From Marinobacter gelidimuriae (GTDB lineage: Bacteria; Pseudomonadota; Gammaproteobacteria; Pseudomonadales; Oleiphilaceae): 64,000 nt of DNA. The position numbers and the translations under genes are program-made. The stretch spans positions 140,263 through 204,262 of the forward strand of contig NZ_KB889827.1 in assembly GCF_000372805.1 (NCBI RefSeq), in the 5' to 3' direction. Within the stretch, counting starts at the first letter, position 1. Every line of letters starts with the position of its first letter. Below the pieces are notes generated by a model. The model was given only the letters and a program-made list of their open reading frames with translations, had not been told where the DNA came from and did no database searches. Positions 25,355-34,755 of this stretch are shown in pieces.

Positions 25355-28201
25355 ATGTCGCTCCCCCTGGTTGTTTTACTGCCCTTTTTAGGCGCCATGG
25401 CCGCACCACTGTTCGCGCAGGGCGGGCGCACAGCCATCGCTATTGCGTCAACCGTTCCCGCGCTGATTGCGCTCGCCGCATTGTTCCCCCACTGGCAAAC
25501 ACTGGCAGACGGCGGTGTTGTCCTGCACACCTACGAATGGCTACCTGCGATCGGGCTGTCGCTGAGTTTCCGCCTGGATGGCCTGTCACTGCTGTTCGCG
25601 CTGCTGATTCTGGTGATTGGTATCCTGATCATTCTTTACGCCCGCTACTACTTGAAACCTGAAGAAAATATTGGCAAGTTTTACGGCCTGCTGCTGTGTT
25701 TCAAGGGCTCAATGCTTGGCATTGTGCTTTCCAGCAATTTGTTGCTGATGATGATTTTCTGGGAAGTCACCAGCTTGGTGTCGTTTTTACTGATCAGTTT
25801 CTGGACCCACAAAAAAGGCGCGCGGCGCGGTGCCCGCATGGCGCTGACGGTTACCGGCGGCGGCGGCCTGGCCCTGTTAGCAGGTGTTCTCATAATCGGT
25901 CAGATTGTCGGCAGCTACGAGCTGGACGATGTGCTAGCCGCAGGGCCCATCATCAAAGCACACGCGCTTTATCCGGTTGCGCTCACTTTGGTGCTACTCG
26001 GCGCATTTACAAAATCGGCCCAGTTCCCATTCCATTTCTGGTTGCCTCACGCCATGCAGGCGCCTACGCCGGTATCGGCCTACCTGCACTCGGCCACCAT
26101 GGTTAAGGCCGGCATATTCCTGCTGGCGCGACTGTACCCGGCGCTGGCAGGCACCGAACAATGGTTTTACATGGTTAGTTTCACCGGCATGGCAACGCTG
26201 CTGCTGGGCGCGTATATCGCCATGTTCAAGCACGACCTCAAAGGCTTGCTGGCGAACTCCACGATTAGCCATCTGGGGTTGATTGTTCTGTTGCTCGGTA
26301 TGGGTACGGAACTCGCCACCGTTGCTGCCCTGTTTCACGTAATCAACCACGCCACGTTTAAGGCCTCGCTGTTTATGGCGGCCGGCATTATTGACCATGA
26401 AACCGGCACCCGCGATATGCGCCGCATTAACGGGCTTTGGCGATTCATGCCCCACACCGCCACTCTGGCCATGGTGGCAGCGGCCTCTATGGCCGGTGTA
26501 CCGCTACTGAACGGCTTTCTTAGTAAGGAAATGTTTTTCGCCGAGTCTCTGGCACTTAACCTTCCCGGTTACTGGGCCTGGCTACCGCCGATTGTGGCGA
26601 CCCTGGCCGGCATTTTCGCGGTTGCTTACTCCGCCCGGTTTATTCACGACGTGTTCTTTAACGGCAAGCCGATAAATTTGCCCATTTATCCGCCCCATGA
26701 ACCGCCGCGCTATATGAAAATCCCTGTGGAAATATTGGTGTTCGCTTGCCTGATGGTGGGTATGTTCCCGACCATATCAGTGGGCCCGCTGCTTTACGCC
26801 GCATCCTCTGCAACCTTGGGCGTGCCGGCACCGGACTATCAGCTGGCGGTAATGCACGGCTTCAATCTGCCGCTATTTATGAGCTTTTTAGCGTTCTTTG
26901 GCGGCTTACTGATGTACAGCCAACGCAAGCGTTTCTTTGCCTTTCACGACCGCTTCCGCGAGATCGACGAAAAAGCGATCTTCGAAAAAATGGTATTCAG
27001 CCTGGGCCTGAGAGCCAACCAGCTCACTGCCGCCACCGAGAACGGCTCGCTGCAGCGCTACGTTATGCTGCTGATTGTCAGCGCTCTGGCCGTGGCGTTT
27101 TTACCGATCAGCAAAATGGGCTTTTTTATTGGCAGCAACGGGTTAACCCCGGTGGACTGGCCGACGGCAACCTTGGGTGCCGTTCTGATTGCCAGCGCCC
27201 TGGCAACTGCAGCCATGCACCGTGAACGCTTCTTTGCGCTGGTACTGATCAGCGTCGTCGGGTTGTTAACCGCGCTCACCTTTGTGCGTTTCTCGGCGCC
27301 AGATCTGACCATGACCCAACTGTCGGTGGAAGTCGTTACCGTTGTGCTGTTAATGCTGGCACTTTACTACAGGCCCTCACGGACACCCGTTGAGAGCAGC
27401 CGTGGTCGCCGCGTTCGTGACATGGGGATAGCCCTGTTAGCCGGCAGCGGCATGACCATTATTACCCTGGCCATACTGACCCAGCCGTTCAGTTCGATTT
27501 CCGAGTTCTTTCTGGCAAACAGCAAAACCGGTGGTGGTGGTACCAACGTGGTCAATGTGATCTTGGTGGATTTCCGCGGCTTCGACACCTTGGGTGAAAT
27601 TTCAGTGCTGGCGATTGCAGCATTGGGTATTTTTGCAATGCTCAAAAACACATCACTTACGCCGCCTCCGGGCGATGGGCTCGGCCACACCTGGACCCGT
27701 GACCGACACCCAACCATGCTGAAGCAAATTGCCCGGCCAATGCTGCCGTTGGCATTGATGGTGTCGGCGTTTATATTCCTGCGAGGCCACAACCTGCCAG
27801 GCGGCGGCTTTATTGCCGGTTTGATAACCGCCATTGCGCTGATTCTTCAGTACATCGCCAGTGGCTTTTCCTGGACCGAGGACCGCATCGCCATGCGCTA
27901 TCACAATGTGATTGCGCTGGGTCTGCTGTTTGCCGTTATTACTGGCGCCGGCAGCCTGGCGTTTGGTTATCCGTTCCTGACCTCCACATTCGGCTATATC
28001 ACCTGGCCGGTGGTGGGTAAGTTCGAACTGGCATCGGCGCTGGTGTTTGACCTGGGTGTGTACCTGGCGGTGGTGGGTGCCACACTGCTGATACTGGTCA
28101 GTGTAGGCCGCATCAACCCCCATTCCGCTATCCGTCCTGTAAACAGCGAGTCGAGCTACGGCGCTGACACGACTACCCTGACTCAAAGAGAGACCGAATA
28201 A
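25355..28201 (+). CDS. mrpA: Mrp Na+/H+ antiporter subunit A (fused A/B type)
   Basis: A 948-residue inner-membrane protein, the largest subunit of the multi-subunit cation/proton antiporter. The N-terminal two thirds resemble NuoL: the conserved Glu in MIFWEVTSLVSFLL and Lys in GAFTKSAQFPFHFWLP lie on the proton path. The C-terminal third carries the MrpB-like region (FRGFDTLGEISVLAIAALG and GHNLPGGGFIAGL), so A and B are one polypeptide, as in group 2 Mrp/Pha systems. It supports sodium and alkali tolerance. It heads a six-gene operon and its stop overlaps the mrpC start (TAATG). Confidence 0.96.
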   Translation: MSLPLVVLLPFLGAMAAPLFAQGGRTAIAIASTVPALIALAALFPHWQTLADGGVVLHTYEWLPAIGLSLSFRLDGLSLLFALLILVIGILIILYARYYLKPEENIGKFYGLLLCFKGSMLGIVLSSNLLLMMIFWEVTSLVSFLLISFWTHKKGARRGARMALTVTGGGGLALLAGVLIIGQIVGSYELDDVLAAGPIIKAHALYPVALTLVLLGAFTKSAQFPFHFWLPHAMQAPTPVSAYLHSATMVKAGIFLLARLYPALAGTEQWFYMVSFTGMATLLLGAYIAMFKHDLKGLLANSTISHLGLIVLLLGMGTELATVAALFHVINHATFKASLFMAAGIIDHETGTRDMRRINGLWRFMPHTATLAMVAAASMAGVPLLNGFLSKEMFFAESLALNLPGYWAWLPPIVATLAGIFAVAYSARFIHDVFFNGKPINLPIYPPHEPPRYMKIPVEILVFACLMVGMFPTISVGPLLYAASSATLGVPAPDYQLAVMHGFNLPLFMSFLAFFGGLLMYSQRKRFFAFHDRFREIDEKAIFEKMVFSLGLRANQLTAATENGSLQRYVMLLIVSALAVAFLPISKMGFFIGSNGLTPVDWPTATLGAVLIASALATAAMHRERFFALVLISVVGLLTALTFVRFSAPDLTMTQLSVEVVTVVLLMLALYYRPSRTPVESSRGRRVRDMGIALLAGSGMTIITLAILTQPFSSISEFFLANSKTGGGGTNVVNVILVDFRGFDTLGEISVLAIAALGIFAMLKNTSLTPPPGDGLGHTWTRDRHPTMLKQIARPMLPLALMVSAFIFLRGHNLPGGGFIAGLITAIALILQYIASGFSWTEDRIAMRYHNVIALGLLFAVITGAGSLAFGYPFLTSTFGYITWPVVGKFELASALVFDLGVYLAVVGATLLILVSVGRINPHSAIRPVNSESSYGADTTTLTQRETE

Positions 28202-28569
28202 TGGAACTTGTATTCGCACTGGCCATTGGTGCGCTCACAGCCGGCGGGGTGTATCTGTTGCTGCGCGCCCGCACGTTTCCGGTGGTACTGGGCCTGACCA
28301 TGCTGTCGTACGGGGTGAATCTGTTCCTGTTCGCCAGCGGGCGCCTGGCCACCGGCAGCCAGCCGGTTCTGGGCACCGCTGCCCAGTACGCAGACCCATT
28401 GCCCCAGGCGCTGGTGTTAACCGCGATTGTTATCGGCTTCGCCATGACCGCATTCGTGGTGGTGTTGTCACTTCGCAACCTGGCCGACCACGGTAATGAT
28501 CACGTAGACGGCGATCCGAAAAAGCGTACGCCGGCTTCCAAGCATGCGCGGGAGCGTCGGCCACTATGA
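28201..28569 (+). CDS. mrpC: Mrp antiporter subunit C
   Basis: A 122-residue membrane protein with three helices, homologous to NuoK. Typical segments are VYLLLRARTFPVVLGLTMLS and LVLTAIVIGFAMTAFVVVL. It is part of the membrane arm of the antiporter between the A and D subunits. The start shares one base with the mrpA stop and the end overlaps mrpD by four bases (ATGA), so translation is coupled. The C-terminal tail of about 25 residues is hydrophilic and basic. Confidence 0.95.
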   Translation: MELVFALAIGALTAGGVYLLLRARTFPVVLGLTMLSYGVNLFLFASGRLATGSQPVLGTAAQYADPLPQALVLTAIVIGFAMTAFVVVLSLRNLADHGNDHVDGDPKKRTPASKHARERRPL

Positions 28570-30083
28570 CCCACTGGCTGCTTGCTCCGATTCTGATTCC
28601 GCTACTGGGCGCTATTCTGCAAATATTTGTGGGCTACGCGCCCATGCCGTTGCGCCGGGTGTTGGCCATTATTACCTCGGTTCTGACCCTGGCCGCCGCC
28701 ATTGTTCTGCTAAATCTGGCCGGTGACGACACCTACCGTGTCTACGCCATGGGCAACTGGCAGCCACCCTTCGGCATTGTGATGGTGCTGGACCGTTTGG
28801 CCGCCATGATGTTGGTTCTAACGGCGTCGCTGGCACTGCTGTGCCATCTGTTCTCGATCGGGGGTGCCGACGAAGGTACGCGCCAGTTCCACAGCCTGTT
28901 CCTGTTCCAGCTGATGGGCCTGAATATCGCCTTTCTGACCGGCGACCTGTTCAACCTGTTTGTTGCGTTTGAGATTCTGCTGATTGCCTCTTACGGACTG
29001 CTGATGCACGGCAGTGGCAGCACGCGCTCAACGCCAGGGCTGCATTATGTCGTATTAAACCTGGTGGGTTCGTCGCTGTTTCTGATCAGCGTGGGCATGA
29101 TTTACAGCGTTACCGGCACCTTGAATATGGCTGATCTGGCTGTGAAAGTGCCGCAGGTCAGCGGCGACCAACGTTTTTTAGTCGAAGCCGGTGGCATGCT
29201 GTTGTTGGTGGTATTTGCCCTTAAAGCGGCGGTGTTGCCACTGACATTCTGGCTGCCGCGGGCCTATGCCAGCGCTACCGCGCCGGTCGCTGCATTTTTT
29301 GCCATTATGACCAAAGTCGGTATCTACGGGATTATCCGGGTTTACCCGCTGGTTTTTGGCGCCAACGCCGGCGAAATGGCTAACCTAGGCATGAACTGGC
29401 TTTTCCCGCTAGCGCTCGCCACCCTTATTATGGGCGTTATTGGCGCTATGGGTGCACAAACCTTGCGCACCCTGGTGACCTGGCAGCTGGTCATTTCGGT
29501 TGGCACTCTACTAGCACCCATCGCGCTGGGCTCGCAAAAAGGCCTGGCTGCGGCCCTGTTCTACTTGCTTAGCACGACCTGGACTGTGGGCGGTTTGTTT
29601 CTGCTGATTGAGCTAGTGCGCAGCCAGCGCGGGTCCGCTTCTGATAAAATCGTTATGGCGCCGCAGATTCGTCATCGAACCCTGCTTAGCTCGCTGTTTT
29701 TCTTTGGCGCGGTGTCCGCTGCGGGTTTACCACCCCTAAGCGGTTTCTTTGGCAAGGTGATGATTCTGCAATCCACCACCAGCGGCGTGGAAATGGCGTG
29801 GCTTTGGGGTACGGTGCTCACGGGCAGTTTTTTCACTCTGATTGCCTATAGCCGCGCCGGCAGTGTGGTATTTTGGCGCAATATTGAAGGTAAAATTGAA
29901 AACAGCACCCCGGTAACGCCGTTGCTGGCCATTTCTACCGGCGCGCTGATTGGTATGAGCGTATTAATGGTGGCACTGGCCGGGCCTATCAGTGCCTATA
30001 CCAACGCCACTGCAGTGCAGTTGCTGGACACCCGTGGTTATATCCAGACTTTGCAGGCGCCAATGGTTGAGGAGGGTTCGTAA
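28566..30083 (+). CDS. mrpD: Mrp antiporter subunit D
   Basis: A 505-residue NuoM/N-like subunit with about fourteen helices. The proton-path residues are visible: Glu in FNLFVAFEILLIASYGLL and Lys in VFALKAAVLPLTFWLPRAY. Together with MrpA it is thought to form the ion-translocating modules. The gene overlaps mrpC by 4 bp and its stop overlaps mrpE by one base. Confidence 0.95.
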   Translation: MTHWLLAPILIPLLGAILQIFVGYAPMPLRRVLAIITSVLTLAAAIVLLNLAGDDTYRVYAMGNWQPPFGIVMVLDRLAAMMLVLTASLALLCHLFSIGGADEGTRQFHSLFLFQLMGLNIAFLTGDLFNLFVAFEILLIASYGLLMHGSGSTRSTPGLHYVVLNLVGSSLFLISVGMIYSVTGTLNMADLAVKVPQVSGDQRFLVEAGGMLLLVVFALKAAVLPLTFWLPRAYASATAPVAAFFAIMTKVGIYGIIRVYPLVFGANAGEMANLGMNWLFPLALATLIMGVIGAMGAQTLRTLVTWQLVISVGTLLAPIALGSQKGLAAALFYLLSTTWTVGGLFLLIELVRSQRGSASDKIVMAPQIRHRTLLSSLFFFGAVSAAGLPPLSGFFGKVMILQSTTSGVEMAWLWGTVLTGSFFTLIAYSRAGSVVFWRNIEGKIENSTPVTPLLAISTGALIGMSVLMVALAGPISAYTNATAVQLLDTRGYIQTLQAPMVEEGS

Positions 30084-30571
30084 TGCTGGATCGTCTGAGT
30101 TTCCCGCAACCCTGGCTAAGCCTTCTGCTGTTCAGCATCTGGCAGTTGCTTGCCGATGGCGTTGGCGGTGGAAGCGTGGTTGTGGGTTTGATACTGGCCT
30201 GGGGTATTCCGCAGCTCACCCAAAGCTTCTGGCCTGAGCGCCCGGCGGTGTTCAAGGCTTGGCGTTTACCGGGTTATTTGCTGCTGGTGTTATGGGACAT
30301 CGTGATTGCCAGCTTTGAAGTGGCCTGGCTGATTATCAGCCCGCGCCGGCCGGAACCGATGTTTATCAGCTACCCGCTGCAGCTTGACTGCCCACAGGCT
30401 ATCGCTATTTTGGCCAGCACCATTTCCCTGACACCGGGCACAGTGACCGCCGATATCAGTGATGATCACAAGAATCTGCTGATTCACGCGCTAGACACCC
30501 GCACCGCAGAAGAAGTGATTAAGGCCATTCACAATCGTTATGAAAAGCCGTTGATGGAGATGTTCCAATGA
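30083..30571 (+). CDS. mrpE: Mrp antiporter subunit E
   Basis: A 162-residue subunit with N-terminal hydrophobic helices (LSLLLFSIWQLL and LILAWGIPQL) and a soluble C-terminal domain containing ISLTPGTVTADISDD, the hallmark of MrpE. It contributes to the membrane complex and has no NADH-dehydrogenase counterpart. Its stop overlaps the mrpF start (ATGA). Confidence 0.94.
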   Translation: MLDRLSFPQPWLSLLLFSIWQLLADGVGGGSVVVGLILAWGIPQLTQSFWPERPAVFKAWRLPGYLLLVLWDIVIASFEVAWLIISPRRPEPMFISYPLQLDCPQAIAILASTISLTPGTVTADISDDHKNLLIHALDTRTAEEVIKAIHNRYEKPLMEMFQ

Positions 30572-30837
30572 TTGCGATTGTGTTGAAAATATCCATCGCC
30601 TTAGTGGTGATTGCTGCCTTGCTTAATGTGTATCGCCTGATCGTTGGCCCACATGCCCCAGACCGGGTTCTGGCCATAGATACTCTGGCCATTAACGCCA
30701 TAGCGCTCATCATTCTTCTGGGTATTACATTGAACACCCGGATGTATCTGGAGGCCGCGTTGCTGATTGCCGTCATGGGTTTTGTCAGCACGGTGGCTAT
30801 GGCCAAATACCTGAAACGCGGCAGCGTTATTGAATAA
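30568..30837 (+). CDS. mrpF: Mrp antiporter subunit F
   Basis: An 89-residue protein with three helices. The conserved MrpF pattern VYRLIVGPHAPDRVLAIDT is present, followed by ALLIAVMGFVSTVAMAKYL. It is a small membrane subunit of the antiporter, translationally coupled to mrpE. A 51-bp gap with its own ribosome-binding site separates it from mrpG. Confidence 0.94.
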   Translation: MIAIVLKISIALVVIAALLNVYRLIVGPHAPDRVLAIDTLAINAIALIILLGITLNTRMYLEAALLIAVMGFVSTVAMAKYLKRGSVIE

Positions 30838-30888
30838 CAAGGGTGCAGAGCGAGGCGCCAGGCGCGTTGCAAAGGAGACGACACAATA

Positions 30889-31221
30889 ATGAACCTGTTT
30901 ATCGAACTCGTTATCGCAGCCCTGTTGTTGCTGGGTGCAGCATTTACATTGGTGGGCGCCATCGGGCTTGCGATCTTGCCCGATTTTTTTACCCGCCTGC
31001 ACGGGCCGACCAAGGCCACCACCGTGGGTGTGGGCGCTATGGCGTTAGCGTCGATGATTTGGTCCGCCAACCAGCCCGTGGGCACAGGCTTTGTGGAAAT
31101 TCTGATCATGGTCTTTTTGCTGCTGACCGCACCGCCGAGCGCCAATATGATGGCAAAAGCCGCAATGCACATGGACGTACCTAAAGTTGGCAATACCCGC
31201 GGCGACCCCTGGCAGCAATAA
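30889..31221 (+). CDS. mrpG: Mrp antiporter subunit G
   Basis: A 110-residue protein with three helices. The MrpG signature AIGLAILPDFFTRLHGPTKA is visible, followed by VGTGFVEILIMVFLLLTAP. An AAGGAGA ribosome-binding site lies upstream. It closes the operon; no clear terminator follows before the repeats at 31260. Confidence 0.94.
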   Translation: MNLFIELVIAALLLLGAAFTLVGAIGLAILPDFFTRLHGPTKATTVGVGAMALASMIWSANQPVGTGFVEILIMVFLLLTAPPSANMMAKAAMHMDVPKVGNTRGDPWQQ

Positions 31222-31259
31222 AACCATCTTTGAATGTGAGTACCTGCAAAAACGGCGGT

Positions 31260-31313
31260 GGTACGCTAGGTTAGAGGGTGCGCTAAGTTAGAGGGTGCGC
31301 TAGATTAGGTGCG
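31260..31313. repeat. imperfect 17-bp direct repeats after mrpG
   Basis: GGTACGCTAGGTTAGAG (31260-31276), GGTGCGCTAAGTTAGAG (31277-31293) and GGTGCGCTAGATTAG (31294-31308), then a partial GGTGCG. The copies differ at a few positions, so the array is older than the chemoreceptor repeat. It lies in a 200-bp gap between the mrp operon and an acyl-CoA ligase gene. Function is unknown. Confidence 0.75.
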
Positions 31314-31421
31314 TAGCTATTACGCAGAATGGTTTCTGAAACAGTCCGAATACGATACCGCCTATTTGTGCACCTACGGCTGAGGCGGCCCACCTCCCCC
31401 AATAACAAAAAGGATATTGTC

Positions 31422-33065
31422 ATGGCCTCGACCCGCTTGCTGACCCCAGCAGAAAACGCCTATCAGTACCCATTACTGATCAAACAATTACTGGCTTCCG
31501 GGCCGCGTTTCGCCGGCTCCCAGGAAATTATCTACGCAAACAAAAGCCGCTACACCTACACCGAGTTGCAAGCCCGTATCGGCCGCCTGGCCAACGCCCT
31601 GACCAAAGCCGGAGTGAAAGCCGGCGACACCGTTGCGGTGATGGACTGGGATACGCCCCGCTATCTTGAATGCTTTTTTGCGATACCGATGATTGGCGCC
31701 GTTCTGCACACCGTTAACGTGCGGCTGTCACCGGATCAGATCGTATACACCATGAATCACGCCGAAGACGATGTGGTGCTGATACACGACGATTTCCTGC
31801 CCATACTCGATGCTGTTAAAAACCAGATCGAGACGGTAAAACACTACATACAGCTGACCGATAACGACCAGCCTGCAGCCGCCAGCGTGCCGGTGTTGGG
31901 TGAATACGAGCAGCTTCTGGCCCAGGAAGACAGCCACTTCGACTTCCCGGATTTTGACGAAAACAGCGTAGCCACCTGCTTTTACACCACTGGCACGACC
32001 GGCAAGCCTAAAGGTGTGATGTTCAGCCATCGCCAGTTGGTGATGCACACCATGGCTATGGTAGGCACCCTTTCAATGTTCGACGAGGCGCCGCTGCTGC
32101 GCTCCAGTTCTGTTTACATGCCGATGACGCCCATGTTCCACGTGCACGCATGGGGTGTTCCCTACGCTGCCACCTTGATGGGCATTAAACAGGTATACCC
32201 CGGGCGCTATGAACCCGAACTGCTGATGAACCTGATCAAAACCCACAATGTGACCTTCTCCCACTGCGTGCCCACCATTATGCAGATGCTGCTGGCCACC
32301 GAGTCCATCAAAGACGCAGATCTGAGCAACTGGCAGGTACTGATAGGCGGTAGCGCCCTGACCAAAGGGCTGTGTGAAGCCGGAGCCGAGCGGGGCATTC
32401 GCATGTACACCGGCTACGGCATGTCGGAAACCTGCCCGATTCTGACCATCACCCACCTGACACCGGAAGATCTGGAACGGCCGCTGGCGCAACAGGCCGA
32501 ACTGCGAGTAAAAACCGGTGTTGCCATTCCGTTGGTTCAGGTTGAAATTGTGGACACCGATGGCAAACCGGTCGCCCACGACGGTCAAGCCAAAGGCGAA
32601 GTTGTCGCGCGTACGCCCTGGTTAACCCAAAGCTATCTGAAAGAACCGGAAAAAGGCGAAGAACTTTGGCAACACGGCTGGCTGCACACTGGCGACGTAG
32701 CCAGTATGGAGCCAAATCAGACCCTGATGATCAAAGACCGCATCAAGGATGTGATCAAAACCGGGGGTGAATGGTTGTCGTCACTGGATCTGGAAAACCT
32801 GATCAGTCAGCACCCGGCGGTAGCAGCCGCTGCGGTTGTCGGCGTTGCCGATGAGAAATGGGGCGAGCGCCCACACGCACTGATCACGCTAAAGCCCGGC
32901 CAGAATGCCACACAAGACGACATTCAAGCGCACTTGCAGCACTATGTGGATAAAGGCGAAATCAACAAGTGGGCGATCCCCCGGCAAATGGACTTTGTGG
33001 ACGACATTCCAAAAACCAGCGTGGGCAAGATCAACAAGAAGCAGATTCGCGATCAGTTAGGCTAG
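31422..33065 (+). CDS. fatty acid (or methylthiopropionate)-CoA ligase
   Basis: A 547-residue AMP-forming ligase. The P-loop-like motif is CFYTTGTTGKPKGVMFSH, the A5 motif YTGYGMSETCP, A7 LHTGDVA, A8 KDRIKDVIKTGGEWLS, and the C-terminal catalytic Lys lies in TSVGKINKKQIRDQLG. The length and N terminus resemble the AlkK/DmdB group, which activate medium-chain fatty acids or 3-methylthiopropionate with ATP and CoA. ATG 31422 follows an AAAGGA site. The damaged DmdC-like dehydrogenase gene at 24.1-24.9 kb could have acted in the same pathway, but the genes are not adjacent. Confidence 0.87.
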   Translation: MASTRLLTPAENAYQYPLLIKQLLASGPRFAGSQEIIYANKSRYTYTELQARIGRLANALTKAGVKAGDTVAVMDWDTPRYLECFFAIPMIGAVLHTVNVRLSPDQIVYTMNHAEDDVVLIHDDFLPILDAVKNQIETVKHYIQLTDNDQPAAASVPVLGEYEQLLAQEDSHFDFPDFDENSVATCFYTTGTTGKPKGVMFSHRQLVMHTMAMVGTLSMFDEAPLLRSSSVYMPMTPMFHVHAWGVPYAATLMGIKQVYPGRYEPELLMNLIKTHNVTFSHCVPTIMQMLLATESIKDADLSNWQVLIGGSALTKGLCEAGAERGIRMYTGYGMSETCPILTITHLTPEDLERPLAQQAELRVKTGVAIPLVQVEIVDTDGKPVAHDGQAKGEVVARTPWLTQSYLKEPEKGEELWQHGWLHTGDVASMEPNQTLMIKDRIKDVIKTGGEWLSSLDLENLISQHPAVAAAAVVGVADEKWGERPHALITLKPGQNATQDDIQAHLQHYVDKGEINKWAIPRQMDFVDDIPKTSVGKINKKQIRDQLG

Positions 33066-33066
33066 A

Positions 33067-34323
33067 TCACCTTACGTCACTGAAGCGAAAATCAAGCTGC
33101 GGCGGCCGTCCGGCGATAATATCCGCCAGCGCGGCCGCTGACCCGCATGCGTGGGTCCAGCCCAAAGTACCGTGGCCGGTATTCAGAAACAGATTGCTAA
33201 TGGAGCTCTTACCCACATAGGGCACGCTGGACGGCGTCGTCGGCCGCAACCCGCTCCAGTATTCAGCCTGCTCCCAGTGACCCGCCTCGGGCATGACAGC
33301 CGCCACCCGGCGCAACACAGCCCGGCAGCGGGTGACATTCAGGCGTCTGGAATAGCCGCTGAACTCTGCCGTACCCGCAATCCGCATACGATCACCCAAA
33401 CGTGAGTAAACCAGCTTGTACTCATCGTCGGTCAGGCTGACATTGAACGCGGCCTCAGGATTTTTCACCGGCACGGTGATGGAATAGCCTTTGGCCGGGT
33501 AAATATTCAAAGCCAGTCCCAATTGCCGCGCCAGTGGCGCACTAAAGCTGCCAAGGCTGAGAACCCAGGCGTCTGCGCGCAGGCTATCGTGATGACCCTG
33601 AGCCAGGGTTTCCACCGCATCTACACGCCCGATACCGCGCTGAAACCCAACCACTTCCGTGTTGTGTTTGAACACCACACCCGCCTGTTTACAGCGCTCT
33701 GCCAGGGCTTGAGTAAATTTTCGGGCATCACCGGATTCGTCTTCCTCGGTGTAGGTGCCACCTGCGAGACGATGCTTCAGGGGCGCAAGAGCAGGCTCCA
33801 GTTCGATTGCCCGTGCTGCACTCACCACTTGCCGATCGCAGCCCAATTCGCGCATCTGGCGTGCCGGTTCCAGGGCACTGTCGAATTCTTTCTGGCTGGT
33901 ATAAAAATGCAGAATTCCACGGGTCAGGTGGTCGTAATCCAAGCCCAGCTCGGCCCGCAGCTCCTGTAATTTGCTGCGGCTGTAAAGGCCCAGGTTGACC
34001 ATCTGACGCAGATTGTCGGCCGCCCGGGCAGATGTACATTGGCCCAGAAACGCCAGCGCCCAGCGCCATTGGGCCGCATCCAGTCGCGGCCGGAACAGCA
34101 GCGGTGCGTCATTACGATGCAGCCATTTCAGAACCTTCAGCGGCGTTGACGGATTGGCCCAAGGCTCGGCGTGGCACACGGAAATCTGGCCGCCGTTGGC
34201 ATAACTGGTTTCAAGCCCGGCTGCTGGCTGACGATCTATCACTGTGACCTGGTAACCCTGACGCTGCAAAAACCAGGCACTGGTAACGCCAACCACACCC
34301 GCGCCTAAAACCACTACGTGCAT
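33067..34323 (-). CDS. dadA: D-amino acid dehydrogenase
   Basis: A 418-residue flavoprotein of the DadA family. The FAD-binding motif VVVLGAGVVGVTSAW starts at residue 3; TSYANGGQISVCHAEPWANP and YWSGLRPTTPSSVPYVG are typical. It oxidises D-amino acids (classically D-alanine) to 2-oxoacids at the membrane and feeds the quinone pool. No alanine racemase (dadX) lies nearby. It converges with the ligase gene, with one base between the stop codons. Confidence 0.92.
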   Translation of the reverse strand: MHVVVLGAGVVGVTSAWFLQRQGYQVTVIDRQPAAGLETSYANGGQISVCHAEPWANPSTPLKVLKWLHRNDAPLLFRPRLDAAQWRWALAFLGQCTSARAADNLRQMVNLGLYSRSKLQELRAELGLDYDHLTRGILHFYTSQKEFDSALEPARQMRELGCDRQVVSAARAIELEPALAPLKHRLAGGTYTEEDESGDARKFTQALAERCKQAGVVFKHNTEVVGFQRGIGRVDAVETLAQGHHDSLRADAWVLSLGSFSAPLARQLGLALNIYPAKGYSITVPVKNPEAAFNVSLTDDEYKLVYSRLGDRMRIAGTAEFSGYSRRLNVTRCRAVLRRVAAVMPEAGHWEQAEYWSGLRPTTPSSVPYVGKSSISNLFLNTGHGTLGWTHACGSAAALADIIAGRPPQLDFRFSDVR

Positions 34324-34398
34324 ACCCGTTCCTGTCGGTTATTCGTGTTGTTAATCGTGGATTACTGCTTGCTGATGGCTGTTTGTTGATGAGCAGGG

Positions 34399-34755
34399 TC
34401 AGCCACCGGAACGTTTTACCACCCAGCCTTTTTGCATCAGCAACGGCACCAGAATATCTCGTTGGTCGCCCTGAATTTCGACAATGCCGTCTTTCAGGGT
34501 GCCACCGGTGCCGCATTTGGCTTTAAGCTCTTTGGTGTAGGCTTTCAGCTCTTTTTCTGCCAAGGGTATGCCGCTAATCAGAGTAACGCCCTTACCTTTG
34601 CGGCCTTTGGTTTCGCGACTGACCCGCACGACACCGTCACCCAGCGGGCGTTGTTCCCGGCCGCAGCTGCACTGTTCCTGCGGATGACGACACTGGGGGC
34701 ACATGCGGCCCTGATCAGTGGAATAAACCAGTCCACCGTCGTGCTTTTTACTCAT
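34399..34755 (-). CDS. yciH: eIF1/SUI1-like translation factor YciH
   Basis: A 118-residue protein. An N-terminal zinc-ribbon-like part contains CPQCRHPQEQCSC. The SUI1 domain reads VRVSRETKGRKGKGVTLISG, then CGTGGTLKDGIVEIQGD. Bacterial YciH is related to eukaryotic eIF1 and can influence start-site fidelity; its physiological role is poorly defined. The start directly abuts the stop of the upstream lipoprotein gene (34756), suggesting one transcript. Confidence 0.9.
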   Translation of the reverse strand: MSKKHDGGLVYSTDQGRMCPQCRHPQEQCSCGREQRPLGDGVVRVSRETKGRKGKGVTLISGIPLAEKELKAYTKELKAKCGTGGTLKDGIVEIQGDQRDILVPLLMQKGWVVKRSGG

